Positions 51,201 through 62,793 of a stretch of 64,000 nucleotides of DNA are shown here, piece by piece. The translations under genes and the position numbers were made by a program. The notes under the pieces are model-generated. The model was not told the DNA's origin. It did no database searches and saw nothing but the letters and a program-made list of their open reading frames with translations. The DNA is from Pseudo-nitzschia pungens. Taxonomy: Eukaryota > Bacillariophyta > Bacillariophyceae > Bacillariales > Bacillariaceae. The stretch covers positions 2,685,346 through 2,749,345 of the forward strand of contig CM074761.1 in assembly GCA_037355855.1 (NCBI GenBank), read 5' to 3'. Within the stretch, counting starts at the first letter, position 1; each line of letters opens with the position of its first letter.

Positions 51201-53935
51201 CCAGCTATGGCAATCTGTATGACAATGGCATCTTGTGCAAGACGGATCTCCGTGCACTTAAGATATATACTAGAGGGCTCTACGCCGGCAGCGCACCCCG
51301 ATTGAAAGTTGAGGTTTGGTTCAAACCAAACGGCGATCAAGCTGGAAGTCCCAACTCTTCACAACTTATTAGCTTTCATCAAGTAGGAGAAAACAGAGGT
51401 GATGGGAAAGCTAGACAGAAGCAAGGATATTCTGTCCCTGTGATTCCTGGCAGAGGACATTCCTATAGAATCTCCCTTGTCGCTGGTAATGGTTCTTTGC
51501 CAAAGGACTGGGTAATCGAGTTCAGTGATCCAGTAATTGGCAACAGATGGTCCAAAGATGAGTTAATCCTGACCGTCGCTGGGCGACAATGTGCGAACGG
51601 CGGTCTCATTACCAGCCAGCACGACCGAAAATTTATCTGGGGCGGAAACTTATGGAATGGGTACCTTGTAGACCAAGCTTGGTCCAGACATGGTGCTTGT
51701 GTAGGTGCTGGTCCTCAGTATCAGCCTTCAGAGGAATCTCCTGTCGATTGCTCCAATACAGTTAGCAGCAGTCATGAGGGACTCATCGAACCGACAAATT
51801 GTCCCGAAAAATGTGGGGGAGGTTGTAACTCAAACTCGTATTGCGATTGCGGCACAGGAACCTGTCAGTGCAAAGCTGGATTTAGTGGTTCCAATTGTAA
51901 TACAGATATTTGTGACAGTTCGGATTGTGGTGAGCATGGATTCTGTTCTGCTCGATATCTTGGAGGTCAGCTGCCAGTAATGGATAAGGCGTGTATTTGC
52001 GAAGACAGTTGGCAAGGAAGTCGTTGTGATCGTAATCCCTGTGTTCAAATGAACATTGACTGCAATGTTGGACAATGTCTTTCTCTGAATGCAAACCAGG
52101 CTACCTGCGAATGCCCTGATGGTTATTTTGGTGCTTATTGTGAAAAAAGATCACCTTGTGAGGGCTTTTGCACCGGAGGATCTTTTCCTTATTTCGGCTG
52201 TGCGTCACACATTCCAGGGAAGATAAAGCTCGGTTGTACGGCAAGTGGTGGATGTGCGTACCTTGGCGAGGGACAAAACTATCCATCCTCTGGATTCTGC
52301 ACATATAAAACGTACGAGGATAATGTGATTTTCAATAATCCCATTGGGCCAACTCCTGCACCGGTCCAGAAACCGACTTTCGCGCCTGAAGATAGATGTG
52401 GATGTGACAAATGTACAGAGCAAGTCTGGAACACGGAAGTCGATGGTCATACGTGTGGTGATAGAATAATGTGGGTGTTGTCCCAAGGAGAGCATGATAT
52501 GGCTGGGGCATGCCGTTTTGTCACAGAGGAATATCCAAGTGTTTGTACATGCACGTGTGATACACCTCCAGCGCCACAGCCAACACCAAAGCCAATTGCT
52601 CCTCCGACTCCAGTGTCCCAAAACTGCGGATGTAACAAATGTACAGATCAGGTCTGGAACACGGAAGTTGATGGTCATACGTGTGGTGATAGAATAATGT
52701 GGGTGTTGTCCCAAGGAGATCATGATATGGCTGGGGCATGCCGTTTTGTCACAGAGGAATATCCAAGTGTTTGTACATGCACGTGTGATACACCTCCAGC
52801 GCCACAGCCAACACCCAAGCCAATTGCTCCTCCGACTCCAGTGTCCCAAAACTGCGGATGTAACAAATGTACAGATCAGGTCTGGAACACGGAAGTTGAT
52901 GGTCATACGTGTGGTGAAAGAATAATGTGGGTGTTGTCCCAAGGAGAGCATGATATGGCTGGGGCATGCCGTTTTGTCACAGAGGAGTATCCAAGTGTTT
53001 GTACATGCACGTGTGATACACCTCCAGCGCCACAGCCAACACCAAAGCCAATTGCTCCTCCAACTCCAGTGTCCCAAAACTGCGGATGTAACAAATGTAC
53101 AGATCAGGTCTGGAACACGGAAGTTGATGGTCATACGTGTGGTGATAGAATAATGTGGGTGTTGTCCCAAGGAGATCATGATATGGCTGGGGCATGCCGT
53201 TTTGTCACAGAGGAGTATCCAAGTGTTTGTACATGCACGTGTGATACACCTCCAGCGCCACAGCCAACACCAAAGCCAACGCCAACGCCAAAGCCAAAGC
53301 CAACGCTAAATCCAACACCAAATCCAACGCCAAAGCCAATTGCTCCTCCGACTCCAGTGTCCCAAAACTGCGGATGTAACAAATGTACAGATCAGGTCTG
53401 GAACACGGAAGTCGATGGTCATACGTGTGGTGATAGAATAATGTGGGTGTTGTCCCAAGGAGAGCATGATATGGCTGGGGCATGCCGTTTTGTCACAGAG
53501 GAGTATCCAAGTGTTTGTACATGCACGTGCGATGGCCCTCCAACATTGGCAACAACGCCGAAGCCAACTCCGAAGCCAACACCACAGCCAATTACTTCTC
53601 CAACACCTTCGCCTCACAATATATGCTCCGGTGTCACTAAGAAAAAGAAGTGCAAAAAGCTCGGATGTAAATGGAACAAGAAAGTTTGTATGGAAGCACC
53701 GTCGAGTCCGTGTGACGACAAATTCACTGCAACTGCTTGCAACGGCGTTCAAGGGTGTAGCTGGAGAAAAAAAGTATGTAAAACAGCGCTATCTAGCAAA
53801 TCGTGCCAAAAGTTTCAATCAAAAAAGCGAGCCTGCGAGAAGAAGGGGTGTCTATTTGTCATGGAAACCGATGAGTGCAAGGGACGATGGGACACGAAAC
53901 AACAATCGGCTATCCTTTCGAATGCGGGTGTGTAA
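48271..53935 (+). CDS. Secreted G8/beta-helix protein with EGF and five Cys-rich repeats
   Basis: Seven exons join in phase: 48271-48367, 48497-49507, 49652-50030, 50113-50226, 50332-50340 (9 nt), 50437-50962 and 51047-53935, for 1674 residues. Introns have GTAAGT/GTACGT-type donors. After a signal peptide (MNYFFIVLGICCYFSSIV) comes a G8-like domain (CIIPSGVELRMDGNLNVGGL) and a CEMIP/TMEM2-like right-handed beta-helix (GWRVGDRLGIAPTEP, EVVNLSRNIIITGDD, GKYCFHFHKMG, GTYFLHNNYP). EGF-like modules (CQCKAGFSGSNCN, CECPDGYFGAYC) follow, then five Cys-rich repeats in Pro-rich linkers and a Lys/Cys-rich tail. Likely extracellular or cell-wall; CEMIP relatives act on polysaccharides, so a carbohydrate-related role is an inference. 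Confidence 0.85.
52395..53540 (+). repeat. Five Cys-rich repeats, 228-bp period
   Basis: Repeat starts correspond at 52395, 52623, 52851 and 53079 (exactly 228 bp apart) and 53367 (288 bp, because the linker gained 60 bp of Lys-Pro-Thr codons). Each encodes CGCNKCTDQVWNTEVDGHTC, then GDRIMWVLSQG, ACRFVTEEYPSVCTCTC and a PQPTPKP linker. The units are nearly identical at DNA level. Confidence 0.95.
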
Positions 53936-54226
53936 GATCATCAAAAGTTTCATCTAAATTTACTAGAATTAAAAGTTACAAAAGTATGTGTCTGACCATG
54001 CAGTGTTGCTTGCAACCGTGCCTTTTTAATTCGAACACGACGTCCACTGATTCGGTCAGTTACGGCTATAGTTATCAATCTCCACGATGCCATGGTGAAC
54101 CGAAGAGAAACAATCCCCTGTACTCCTCGAAATCTTCCTTCTTCTTGAAACCAGTGTATCCTCCCTGAATACGACTCATATTGTACTCTACCCCAAAAAC
54201 TGACAAGATTCTGGCTGCTCCTTCTT
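53936..54226. other. 3' region between convergent genes
   Basis: No gene seen between the G8 protein (+) and the F-box-like gene (-). Confidence 0.5.
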
Positions 54227-55465
54227 TCATTGGCAATACGCAAAGCCTAGGTGCTCTAGCTCGACCTTAATCTGTAAATGTGGGCACGACGGAGGCGGAC
54301 CAAGGGCAAGCCCCGCACTCGATAGCGGAATGTATTCGTACGACATTCTAGCATTCCCATTTGTGCCGCTTGGCCAGTAAGGAAAGCCCTCGGGCATTGC
54401 CGCCGTGATCTCCAGTGGCCGATAGGTCCCGGCGGCTGCTTTGAAATATGTTCGATAGCGAATCAGCGAGGGAAATAACCCCTCGGTTTGGGTCTCGAAT
54501 CGGTTTGGGTCTCTGCGCTGAGGGTCACCCACCGTCCAGCAGTTTTTGCTCTCTCCTTCCTTGCAGCATTCGAGGAGTTCAATGCCAAACACCCTATTTG
54601 TCGTCCCAGCACCGAACCTCCCAGCACCCACGCAGAAATAGTACCACCTTCCGGCAAACTGAAACATTTCGCTCCGGATGCCGTACTTGAAATCGATCAA
54701 CCGGTAGGCATTGCGGACATTCAACACGATCCTGGCAGACACAAGGTGTCGTCGACCCGACCAATCCCTCATGGGACATTGCCCTTGTCGACCTGGAACA
54801 ACGTCCGTCCGACGCCACAAGTGATGAGGTTTGATTTCAAACGTGGCTTTTGTCCTCGTTCCATCGACGTTGTTATCATTGTTTTCCGGATCGAGACCGC
54901 CAGTCCCTTCGGAATTCCTGATCTCGCTGCCTTCTACGTCTTCTTTGGTTTCTCGGATGTATTGTTCCCGTTCAGCCTCAGTCGTCTCCCGCACCATGGC
55001 CAAATCTTTCTGCAGACAATCGTGGTAGTCTTCCTCATTGTCGTGGATTTGAAGACGAGACATCCAAATGTTGGTGTCCTCCTTAGACATTTCGAGCAGG
55101 CATTCGATCCATTCGTTCCAGACCGGGTGCACTAGGCGACAAGACGGAAAGTCGAGGCCGGGGTCCAAAAACCTGAAGACATTGTGGGCTACACAACCGT
55201 CTTCTCTGGGAGACGAAAGGAGCCACGAAGACAATGATGCCGAAGATGGAGGGCATGCAGGAGAGGATGCAATCAACGAAAGCGATGATTCAGGTACCGA
55301 TCGAATGTCATGCCTGTTGATCACGCTATCGAGGTCGGGAGTTTTTGAAGCATTTCCAGTCTCGTACTTGCGTCGTTTCCCACTCTTCTCCTCTTCGTTC
55401 TTCTCGTCCGTAGCGCAGGAGCACGATATTCCGCTGTATTCCAATAATCTCTTCAACAACCTCAT
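54227..55465 (-). CDS. F-box-like protein, unknown C-terminal domain
   Basis: ATG at 55465 gives 412 residues in one exon. After a Ser-rich N-terminus, VAHNVFRFLDPGLDFPSCRL followed by VHPVWNEWI has the spacing of an F-box-like helix set (residues about 92-121). The C-terminal half is globular, with SARIVLNVRNAYRLIDFKYG, FAGRWYYFCVGAGRFG and RYRTYFKAAAGTYRPLEIT, which I do not recognise. If the F-box is real, it would be a substrate adaptor of an SCF ubiquitin ligase; that is weakly supported. Confidence 0.65.
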   Translation of the reverse strand: MRLLKRLLEYSGISCSCATDEKNEEEKSGKRRKYETGNASKTPDLDSVINRHDIRSVPESSLSLIASSPACPPSSASLSSWLLSSPREDGCVAHNVFRFLDPGLDFPSCRLVHPVWNEWIECLLEMSKEDTNIWMSRLQIHDNEEDYHDCLQKDLAMVRETTEAEREQYIRETKEDVEGSEIRNSEGTGGLDPENNDNNVDGTRTKATFEIKPHHLWRRTDVVPGRQGQCPMRDWSGRRHLVSARIVLNVRNAYRLIDFKYGIRSEMFQFAGRWYYFCVGAGRFGAGTTNRVFGIELLECCKEGESKNCWTVGDPQRRDPNRFETQTEGLFPSLIRYRTYFKAAAGTYRPLEITAAMPEGFPYWPSGTNGNARMSYEYIPLSSAGLALGPPPSCPHLQIKVELEHLGFAYCQ

Positions 55466-56425
55466 GTTGTTGAACGAATGCGACGTGTGCTGCTATACGC
55501 GTCCAGACCCAAGGATGATCGAGTGTGCGTTTGGAATTCCGCCACGAAAATGATACCTTCGCCATCGGATAGTGCTGGAGTAGCCTTGTACCGTTACTCG
55601 TCCGGCAAACAGAACAAATTATTTTCTTTCCGTTCCGATTTTACCGAATAACAAACAAAATACTGCACGTACCGCGATAATTATTGTTATGCGTGATGCG
55701 TCACTTGTGGAATAGCTCAGTTTAGAATGCCAGTTGTAGTTGCAGTTTCTGTTGGGTCATACCTTAGTACGTACTTTACGCGTACACCTGGTCGTACAAG
55801 TAACGTTCTCAGCAAACAGGAACAGTCGAATGACGGACGATAGTGGTGGGTAGCACGCGCCATTGCGCATTGTGAGGATGAATCTGTAGGACTATGAGAT
55901 TCGGTTATATATGATCATACCTTGTTTATGGAATAATATTATCTATGTACATACCTAAGCCGGAAGCTCTGTCGAGAGCAAAAAACGTAGTGAGATCTTA
56001 CCTGTACCGGTACGTATGACGTACATACATACTTCGGGTATAGATACTTACGTACTCTGATGTCGGTTTATACGTACATACACGTATCTGATGAAAGATT
56101 CGCTAGCAACAACAAAAACAAAACAAAATCAAAATCATAAAAATCAGTAATTAATCAAGACTCTATCTCATATTTCGTCAATTGATGCCCACCGTAGACG
56201 ACACGAATCATCTTGAATCCAGAATCCTTCAACATCCTATTCCAGACAGACATGGAAACGAAGCACTCCTGAATGGATACTTGACATTGGCACCAGCTGG
56301 TTGTACCTCGAGCGAGGTACTTCTCACTGACTAAACATCTTGGTTGATCTCATATTGCCATGACTGCCTCTTCGGAACTCATGCAAAAGAATTTGAGGAA
56401 GTGGCAGTAGCAAAAGAAATTCATA
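55466..56425. other. Divergent intergenic region
   Basis: No gene recognised in about 960 bp. It contains many GTACGTACATAC-like palindromic stretches (55985-56090) typical of the host intergenic DNA here and holds the promoters of the two flanking genes. Confidence 0.5.
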
Positions 56426-57751
56426 ATGGAAGGCCGTTGCTTCGAAAACAATCTAAACTACCGATATGATGAAACCTTTCTTCATCGAACAATTTCGAAA
56501 ACCATATCATATCTCTGGAATGAGGTATTAGAACATTCGGATCTTCCGGACAGCAACTGTTTGTACGATGGAAAGGCCGGTGAATTGTACTGGCTGACCC
56601 AGTTGTTGTCGTCGTTGTCTATTCTCTCCCCGCAATCCCATTCGAGTTTGCGCCCACATCTGCAGCATTCCCTCCCGGGTATCCGTGAAAGAGCGCAGCG
56701 TCTTTGCGACGAACTGAAACGAAACATCAAACGCCAAGAGTCGGGCTTTCGGCGCCGTCCTCGCTGTGCGTCGTTGATCTGTGGTCTCGCGGGGGAAATC
56801 CTTGCCGTCTGGCAGTATCTCCGCACGGTTGATCCCGACAGTAACACCAGTCGGTTGTTGGACCTCTATTGGGATTTGTGCCACCATTCGATCGCAGCCA
56901 CGGACCCCTCGTCGTCTTTTTCTGTCAACGAAATTTTGTACGGGCGAGCAGGACTCTTGATGGGGTGTACCGTCTTGGCACGCAACGGGAATGACAATCC
57001 ATCTTGTCGCAGAGGATTAATCCGACGAATTCTACAAGAAGGAAAGGCTGCTCGCCACAACCTAGGCATAGAAAGCAGCAAAAGACAACCACCTCTCGTG
57101 TACACCTGGCACGACAAAATATACCTTGGTGCCGCCCATGGATATGCCGGCATACTTGCGGCATTATTGGCAAACTGGTCCGACGTTCCAGAGATGTTTC
57201 ACAACGACATTCGTCAAACTCTGGACTGGACTCTCAGCCTGATCACATCCAGTGCAAACGTGCCGTCATCGGTGACGCACGCTTTTCGGGCACGTTTCGG
57301 AAAGGATCAATTGGTGCACTGGTGCCACGGAGCACCCGGAATGATACCTACATTGTGTCTAGCCCACGGCGTTTTTGGGGATAAAAGATACCTGAAAAAG
57401 GCTCGAGATCTTGCGGATACCGTTTGGCGCTTTGGTTTGCTTCGCAAGGGCTGGGGTCTTTGTCACGGAGCGCCCGGGAATGCCTATGCCTTCCTTGCCT
57501 TGTATGATGCCACTGGGGACGATCGGTATTTGAAGCGCGCCGAACAGTTCGCCTTATGGTTGTGTTGTTCACCGGACGCGCAAAACATCGCGGGCGTCCC
57601 AGATAGGCCATTGGGGTTGTACACGGGTGTTTGCGGTGCTGGTCAATTTCTTCTGGACCTCCTCTCGTTCACATCGATTGGCGGGGGACGGACTGGAGGC
57701 TATGCGCTCCCATTTCTGGCTGCTGGACCGGCCGGTGGGTACCGAAGATAA
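56426..57751 (+). CDS. LanC-like protein (LANCL family)
   Basis: ATG at 56426 gives 441 residues, intronless. The alpha-toroid repeats and zinc ligands of the LanC fold are visible: LYDGKAGELYWL, ICGLAGEILAVWQYL, LYGRAGLLMGCTVL, YLGAAHGYAGILAALL, VHWCHGAPGMIPTL (zinc Cys), GLCHGAPGNAYAFL (zinc Cys and His) and TGVCGAGQFLLDLL. Eukaryotic LANCLs bind glutathione and add it to dehydro-amino acids in damaged proteins; the same role here is inference. The length and complete zinc site suggest a functional gene. Confidence 0.9.
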   Translation: MEGRCFENNLNYRYDETFLHRTISKTISYLWNEVLEHSDLPDSNCLYDGKAGELYWLTQLLSSLSILSPQSHSSLRPHLQHSLPGIRERAQRLCDELKRNIKRQESGFRRRPRCASLICGLAGEILAVWQYLRTVDPDSNTSRLLDLYWDLCHHSIAATDPSSSFSVNEILYGRAGLLMGCTVLARNGNDNPSCRRGLIRRILQEGKAARHNLGIESSKRQPPLVYTWHDKIYLGAAHGYAGILAALLANWSDVPEMFHNDIRQTLDWTLSLITSSANVPSSVTHAFRARFGKDQLVHWCHGAPGMIPTLCLAHGVFGDKRYLKKARDLADTVWRFGLLRKGWGLCHGAPGNAYAFLALYDATGDDRYLKRAEQFALWLCCSPDAQNIAGVPDRPLGLYTGVCGAGQFLLDLLSFTSIGGGRTGGYALPFLAAGPAGGYRR

Positions 57752-58261
57752 TCGTAGTGTGTGCGCGATGCACAAAACGCAGCCCGTTCTAGAAGTTAGA
57801 CCTTTATCTACAATATAATGTAAAATGTAGTATATAACGTTGAAATATCATAATTTGTCTGGGCCGATTCAATGCAACAAGCCACATGAAAGACTCTTCC
57901 CGACCAACGAGGAGTCGACATGGATGGTGCAGCGACCCCTTTAACTACGTTTCGCCGAAGAAATAATAAGAGGCCCCTCTATGTTTGTCAACATCCGTTT
58001 GTATACTGCATGCAAGGTCGGAAAAGTAATCTGGAGCGTTTAGTTGGTATACTTGGATATTCGACTTCAATTTTTTCTTAACATGACCACTTCATCTTAT
58101 ACCATAACCACGATGAAAAGTGTAATTTCTGTTGTTGTCCATTTACTGCATTAAATCGCTGTTACTGTTGAAATTCTTGCTCGGATTATTCGGATACCAA
58201 ATAGAAAAATGAGTGTTCGAAATCGAGAATCGTCCAGTGCCGTAGTTTTTGAAAGGATGCC
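57752..58261. other. 3' region between convergent genes
   Basis: AT-rich; no gene or structured element recognised between the LanC-like gene (+) and the TM-LRR gene (-). Confidence 0.5.
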
Positions 58262-59772
58262 TTAGAATGAAGAATACGACGGAAATGCATCTTCTCTCGA
58301 GCAATTCGTTGTACATGAGGTGGTATATGTCAAAGGATCTTGATGGTCGGCCTCGTATATGCATGGGCACACTTCATCGATGTATTGACGACTAGCCTCG
58401 GTCAAACATGGTTTCTCGAAGGCCATCAAAAAGCCATCGGTGGTGAATTTGTCCATGGGAAAACTCTTCCACCGCGTGTCGGAATCTCTGTCGCAACATT
58501 CAAAGGTAGACATTTCACAGCACAAACAACAGTCACAATCTATTTTGGACTCTGCACCTTTGTCACAGCTGCATTCTGCGGCGACTACAGTTGCTCCCTC
58601 CATGAAATCGCTACCAGAGCAGAATCCATTCAGTGATCCAGATAGTTCGGGGTTGTTGTAAGCCCACAATGTTTGCAGGGGCAGATTAGTCAAATCGGGA
58701 ATCGTCCCGGTGAGACAGTGGTCATTAATCGCGAATGCGTTCAGATTGCTCAATTGCTGTATGGATGAGGGAATGGTGCCAACAATCGAGCCACCTCCAA
58801 TATTGATTTCAACGAGAGTCTCGTTCAAGTAGGATATTTCATGCGGTAGAGTTCCCGATAAGTTGTTCCACCCTAAGCATATTGACGCATGTCATTATTA
58901 TTGGATAACGAGCACCAAAACGAAAGAAAGCAGAGGTGAATAGGAAAAATTTTGAGTTCGAAACGTATTGAGTACGCACACGCACACGGGCACACGAGAC
59001 ACGGGATTATTAATTTTCCTTTCTTACAAAGATACAATTTTGTCACATGGCCCTTGTCATTGCAAATTACTCCCTGTAAATCAAACGACTTGCAATCACT
59101 TGTCTCGTTGTCGTTACATGGCTCATTAGAGTGAAAGGATGACCAATAACATTCGTTCGTTCCCTGCAGAAACTGAAATTGCTGATTCCATTCTTCGCCG
59201 TTGGTTGCAAAATAAAACAATGAGAGAATGTAGAGTTGGCGAATGTGCCAGAATAGGCTCGAATCGTCCAACTGGAACGAAGACTTCTGGTCTTGCTCCA
59301 AAAGCCAGTCAAGAGCTGCAAGCCGATCGGCCGAGAATTCTGGACTTTTGGGATCGAAAACTTCACTCCCGCTCAGAGGAGTTACAATCGAAAGGATCAA
59401 CTTGCGGCGTTTCGGGTCGATTGCTGGTGCGTCATCTTTTCTTCTTCCACTCGACTTTCGGGCCCATAGACTAACCGATAGCGTCGCAACCAGAGCCACG
59501 ACGACAACGGTAGCAAAGAAAATCACCCAAACATTTTTCGAGTTTTCGACCTGCATTGTATCATCAATGGTGACGACGTGCGCCTCAACGGCATTCTCGA
59601 CTGGTGTCGCCTCCACTAGGGTATCCTGTCTTTCTGTTGTTGCTTGTGAAACGATCCGACCTGGATCTGGAAACGGCCCTGCTGCAGTTGTGACGGTCGC
59701 AGTGATTAAATTGGGTGCAGCATCACTGTCCATTTGCTCAACTACAGCCGTTGAATTGCTGGAATCCTTCAT
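58262..59772 (-). CDS. Single-pass membrane LRR protein with Cys-rich C-terminus
   Basis: Exon 1 (59772-59028) and exon 2 (58872-58262) join in phase (donor T|GTAAGA, acceptor CTTAG|GG) for 451 residues. A Thr/Val-rich N-terminus precedes one TM helix (VWVIFFATVVVVALVATLSV, near residue 85). An extracellular cap follows (SADRLAALDWLLEQDQKSSF, ATNGEEWNQQFQFL, NECYWSSF), then plant-type LRRs (NNLSGTLPHEISYLNETL, GGSIVGTIPSSIQQLSNLNA, LTGTIPDLTNLPLQTLWA). The Cys-rich tail is CDKGAESKIDCDCCLCCEMS. This is a large family in diatoms, presumably surface receptors or adhesion proteins; no kinase is attached. The frame is open upstream to 59808 without an ATG, so the start at 59772 is the first usable one. 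Confidence 0.8.
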
Positions 59773-61557
59773 GTTTTCCGTCAATTGTGCCTGAGCTTGT
59801 TCTTGCACCGTATCAGGGGCCGTATGTGTTGTGTTTCACTTCTTTTATTACTATCCATGAGGGTATAAGGATGAAAATTTGTAACTGGTGAGGGGTATCA
59901 TTTTTCAATCAATGATTCGGATTTTGCACACGTACCGGTACGATTCGAAGTAGTTTTCAAATCCTTTTTGTCCTATTTCCTGATGCGCCATGCTTAAATA
60001 ACATTTACCATGTACCAATAAATAACAAAAACGTACACAGACAATACATACTTTTTACAATTGTTTATTGTTATATGCCATTATTTAAGCATAGCGCTAC
60101 AGACACATTATTTAAGCATGGCGCGACAGACACCTTTTTTAAGCATGGCGCTACAGACACATACGGTACGCCGGGACCCGGATGTTGGACAAGGTTTACG
60201 CAAAACAAACAGGTGTTCTGGTGATTCTGATGCGAATAACTGTGGTGTCGAAAAAAAATGTTTTTTTAAAGAGCTTAGTAAGGCACTCAAACATGGGGTT
60301 TCTACTAACAAAGCAGCATACTAGAAGAGGTTATGATAATTTCTATACTACAGAATAATTTTTTGGCATCGGTATGTTCACCTTCCCCGCACGCTTGTGG
60401 TAAGTTATGTTTAGTGAAAATTGGTTGGATTCTGGGCGCGCAATGGACCATTCTCAATTATTCTCAGACTCGTTCCGTACTGTACCGTAGTACCGTAGAG
60501 AAAAAGGCCGAAGAAGTTTTCGAGACCATCGTCTGATTTGTTCATCAGAGGGATTGACAACGATGGCGATGGAATATCGGATCGAGTGAACCAAATTTAC
60601 GAACGGTTGTGGGCATTGGATGGTGATTCTGCCCGACTCCTCTGCCCAAACTTTCTTCTAGTCCGGGGTGACGTTCTTTGCGGCCATGATAGATAAGAAT
60701 CGACGAGGATCTTGCGAGGGTTTGTTGAGTATGTATATTGCTATCGCAAAGATTTTATTCATATAAACGACACTGTTGTCGTTTAATGTAAACCTACCAA
60801 ACATCCGGGTGTGGAAATCTTTGTGCAATTGGAAGATTACGAAACCTCAGTTGGAAGTATTGATTAGTACGAAAACAGAAGGGTGGATTGCTGTGAGTTT
60901 CAAAATCAAATTATTGGACCACTGTCGGCGGGACAAAAGAGTCGATTTGTATCTGCTTGTATTTCACAGGTATAGGGACGAGCAGAGCAGCCGCGAAGCA
61001 AGGAATGGCTCGAAGAAGTTCTTTCTCACAAGAAATTGTCGTCTGTCATTTGTTTTGTGCAGAAAGCCATCTTCTCTGATACTTTTGACTTGACGTCCGC
61101 TATTGTTTATGCAAATGCGGTGATGTCCGGAGCCCTCTTGTGCGTCGATCATTATGATTTTTGGATGATCGGAAAGGGATTGACGTGTTCACTCGTTGTC
61201 CTCGCTTACTGTACTCTTGTCGCACGTCAGTTCCATGGTTTGTCTGTCTTCCGCCATTCAGTACGGTGTCACTCGTTTGGCAATCCATCTTCAGTGTCTA
61301 CGGATTGTGAATCGTGAGGAGGACATCCCTCTTCATCGGATGTTCGGTTGGATTGCACAGCCTAAAATTGCGATCGGGATACATACAGATCGTTCGGGGC
61401 CCCGGTACAAGAAAGAGTTGTAATCTGAAGGTGAATCTCAGAAATCTTAACGCGAATCGAGATTTGTAGCCAGCGCAATGTTATCTTGTGCCTGTGCTCT
61501 TCTTCACCCGAGTTTTGTACAGATATAGTCTGTTGAAGGGCGTTGGAGCGAAGGGCG
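59773..61557. other. Intergenic region with a short inverted/tandem repeat
   Basis: About 1.8 kb with no supported gene. ORFs at 60776-61093, 61036-61317 and others have no recognised motifs, although 61036-61317 contains hydrophobic stretches and could be a decayed gene. The repeat at 59985-60161 is listed separately. Confidence 0.4.
59985..60161. repeat. 27-bp x3 tandem repeat with an upstream inverted copy
   Basis: Three 27-bp units starting at about 60081, 60108 and 60135 share TTTAAGCAT(A/G)GCGC and ACAGACAC. GCGCCATGCTTAAATAA at 59985-60001 is the exact reverse complement of TTATTTAAGCATGGCGC in the second unit, so a hairpin with a stem of 17 bp is possible. Confidence 0.8.
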
Positions 61558-62793
61558 TCACCTCACGACAGGATATCGATCGATGATCCCCGAATCGACT
61601 CCTGCCTTGATCCACCTGGATCTCGCGATGGGGGCGTCGTGATTCATCCAGCGATCTCTCAATTCGAGAGATGAATCCATCCGGAGGAATGCATTCCCCT
61701 CCCCGACGTTGCCCTTGCGCACAAATTCATCGTAGGGTTTGCCGGTTTTGGGATCGATTCTCCAAGAGACGGTGAGCGGTGTGTATCGGTGTCGTTCGGT
61801 CTTCATTGCAGCAAACGTGCAGTGGGGGACGACCCTCGAGACGAGTGTTTCCGTGAAGCTCATCGTCGGGTGCCAAGCCACGGTCGTCCTCCTCCAAAAG
61901 AAACCTGGCGAGGCGCTTCGTTTCCTTTTCCAGATCGCTCTTCATGTCTTCGTAGTGAAGGACGAGGAAATTAGTTCCTCGTAGTCCCACCCGCGTCGCC
62001 CCCCAGCCACGCCTCGATGTGGTCCTGCCATTTTCCGTACAGAATGGTTCCATCGAGGAATTCGTTGCAGAATTCCTCAAAGGTTCCGGTGTACCCGCCG
62101 TCCTCGACGGATTGGTTAGGAGAGGTGGTGATAGAAACTGATCATGACATCGAATGGGTCTCGTACCACGTAGACGCACTTGGCGCCCGGGGGCAGTTGG
62201 TTCGGACGCAGGTGGGTGTTGAACACGCGGTACTCCTTCGCCGTCTCCCTGCCGTTGTCGTGGATGCGAATCGGTGTTTGCGCGGGACATCGTTCCGAGA
62301 TTGGTTCATTGCCATCGCACCCGGCAATTCCGTTGCCATCCCGTGTGTCTCCACCTTGCGTTCGGAGCCTCCAGTATTGGTCCACCTCGTAAAACGGAGC
62401 GGAGTGGGACAGGTGCCAGTCGTCCGGCAACGGATGGTGCGCGTTTGTGTTGGTGTTCGAGTTGGTGTTGATGTCTGCACCCGCATTTCTATGATTTGTA
62501 TTTGCATTTCTGCTTGCAGTATTTGAATTTGCAATCTCCCACAGCAGCCGAACGACAATGTTTTGCGTCCAGGTCGTGCCGCTCTTGGGATAGGAACACA
62601 CAAAGACGTCGAGGGCCGGAGAGATGGGCATGTCGCGGCACGCCCGCACGGTGGTCTCGCTCGTGATGGGCAGGAGGGGCATTTCGGGCAGGGGATCGTC
62701 GACGAGTCTCTGGAAATCCTCGTGGATGGGCATTGCTGCTGTCGTCGTCGTCGTTTTCGTCGTCGTCGTCGTTTTCGTCGCAGGCGAGGCCAT
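61558..62793 (-). pseudogene. Cytosolic-type sulfotransferase with three frameshifts
   Basis: From ATG at 62793 (MASPATKTTTTTK; the frame is open farther upstream to 62910). It shows VFVCSYPKSGTTWTQNIV, the 5'-phosphosulfate loop, then NTHLRPNQLPPGAKCVYVVR, DPFDVMISFYHHLS with the 3'-phosphate region, then a stop at 62116. Homology continues in other frames: GTFEEFCNEFLDGTILYGKW (about 62095-62025), FLVLHYEDMKSDLEKETKRL (about 61980-61920) and FAAMKTERHRYTP, RKGNVGEGNAF to 61558. An Asn/Thr-rich insertion lies mid-protein. The homologous blocks abut without space for introns, so the gene looks recently inactivated, or the sequence has indels here. It would transfer sulfate from PAPS to small acceptors. 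Confidence 0.75.

Noticed and set aside
52205..53179. 324-codon minus-strand ORF with repeated segments
   Set aside because: Antisense of the five Cys-rich repeats, so its repetition is inherited from them.
61558..62793. Introns explaining the sulfotransferase frame changes
   Set aside because: Homologous blocks in successive frames are adjacent or overlap by a few codons, leaving no room for GT-AG introns.
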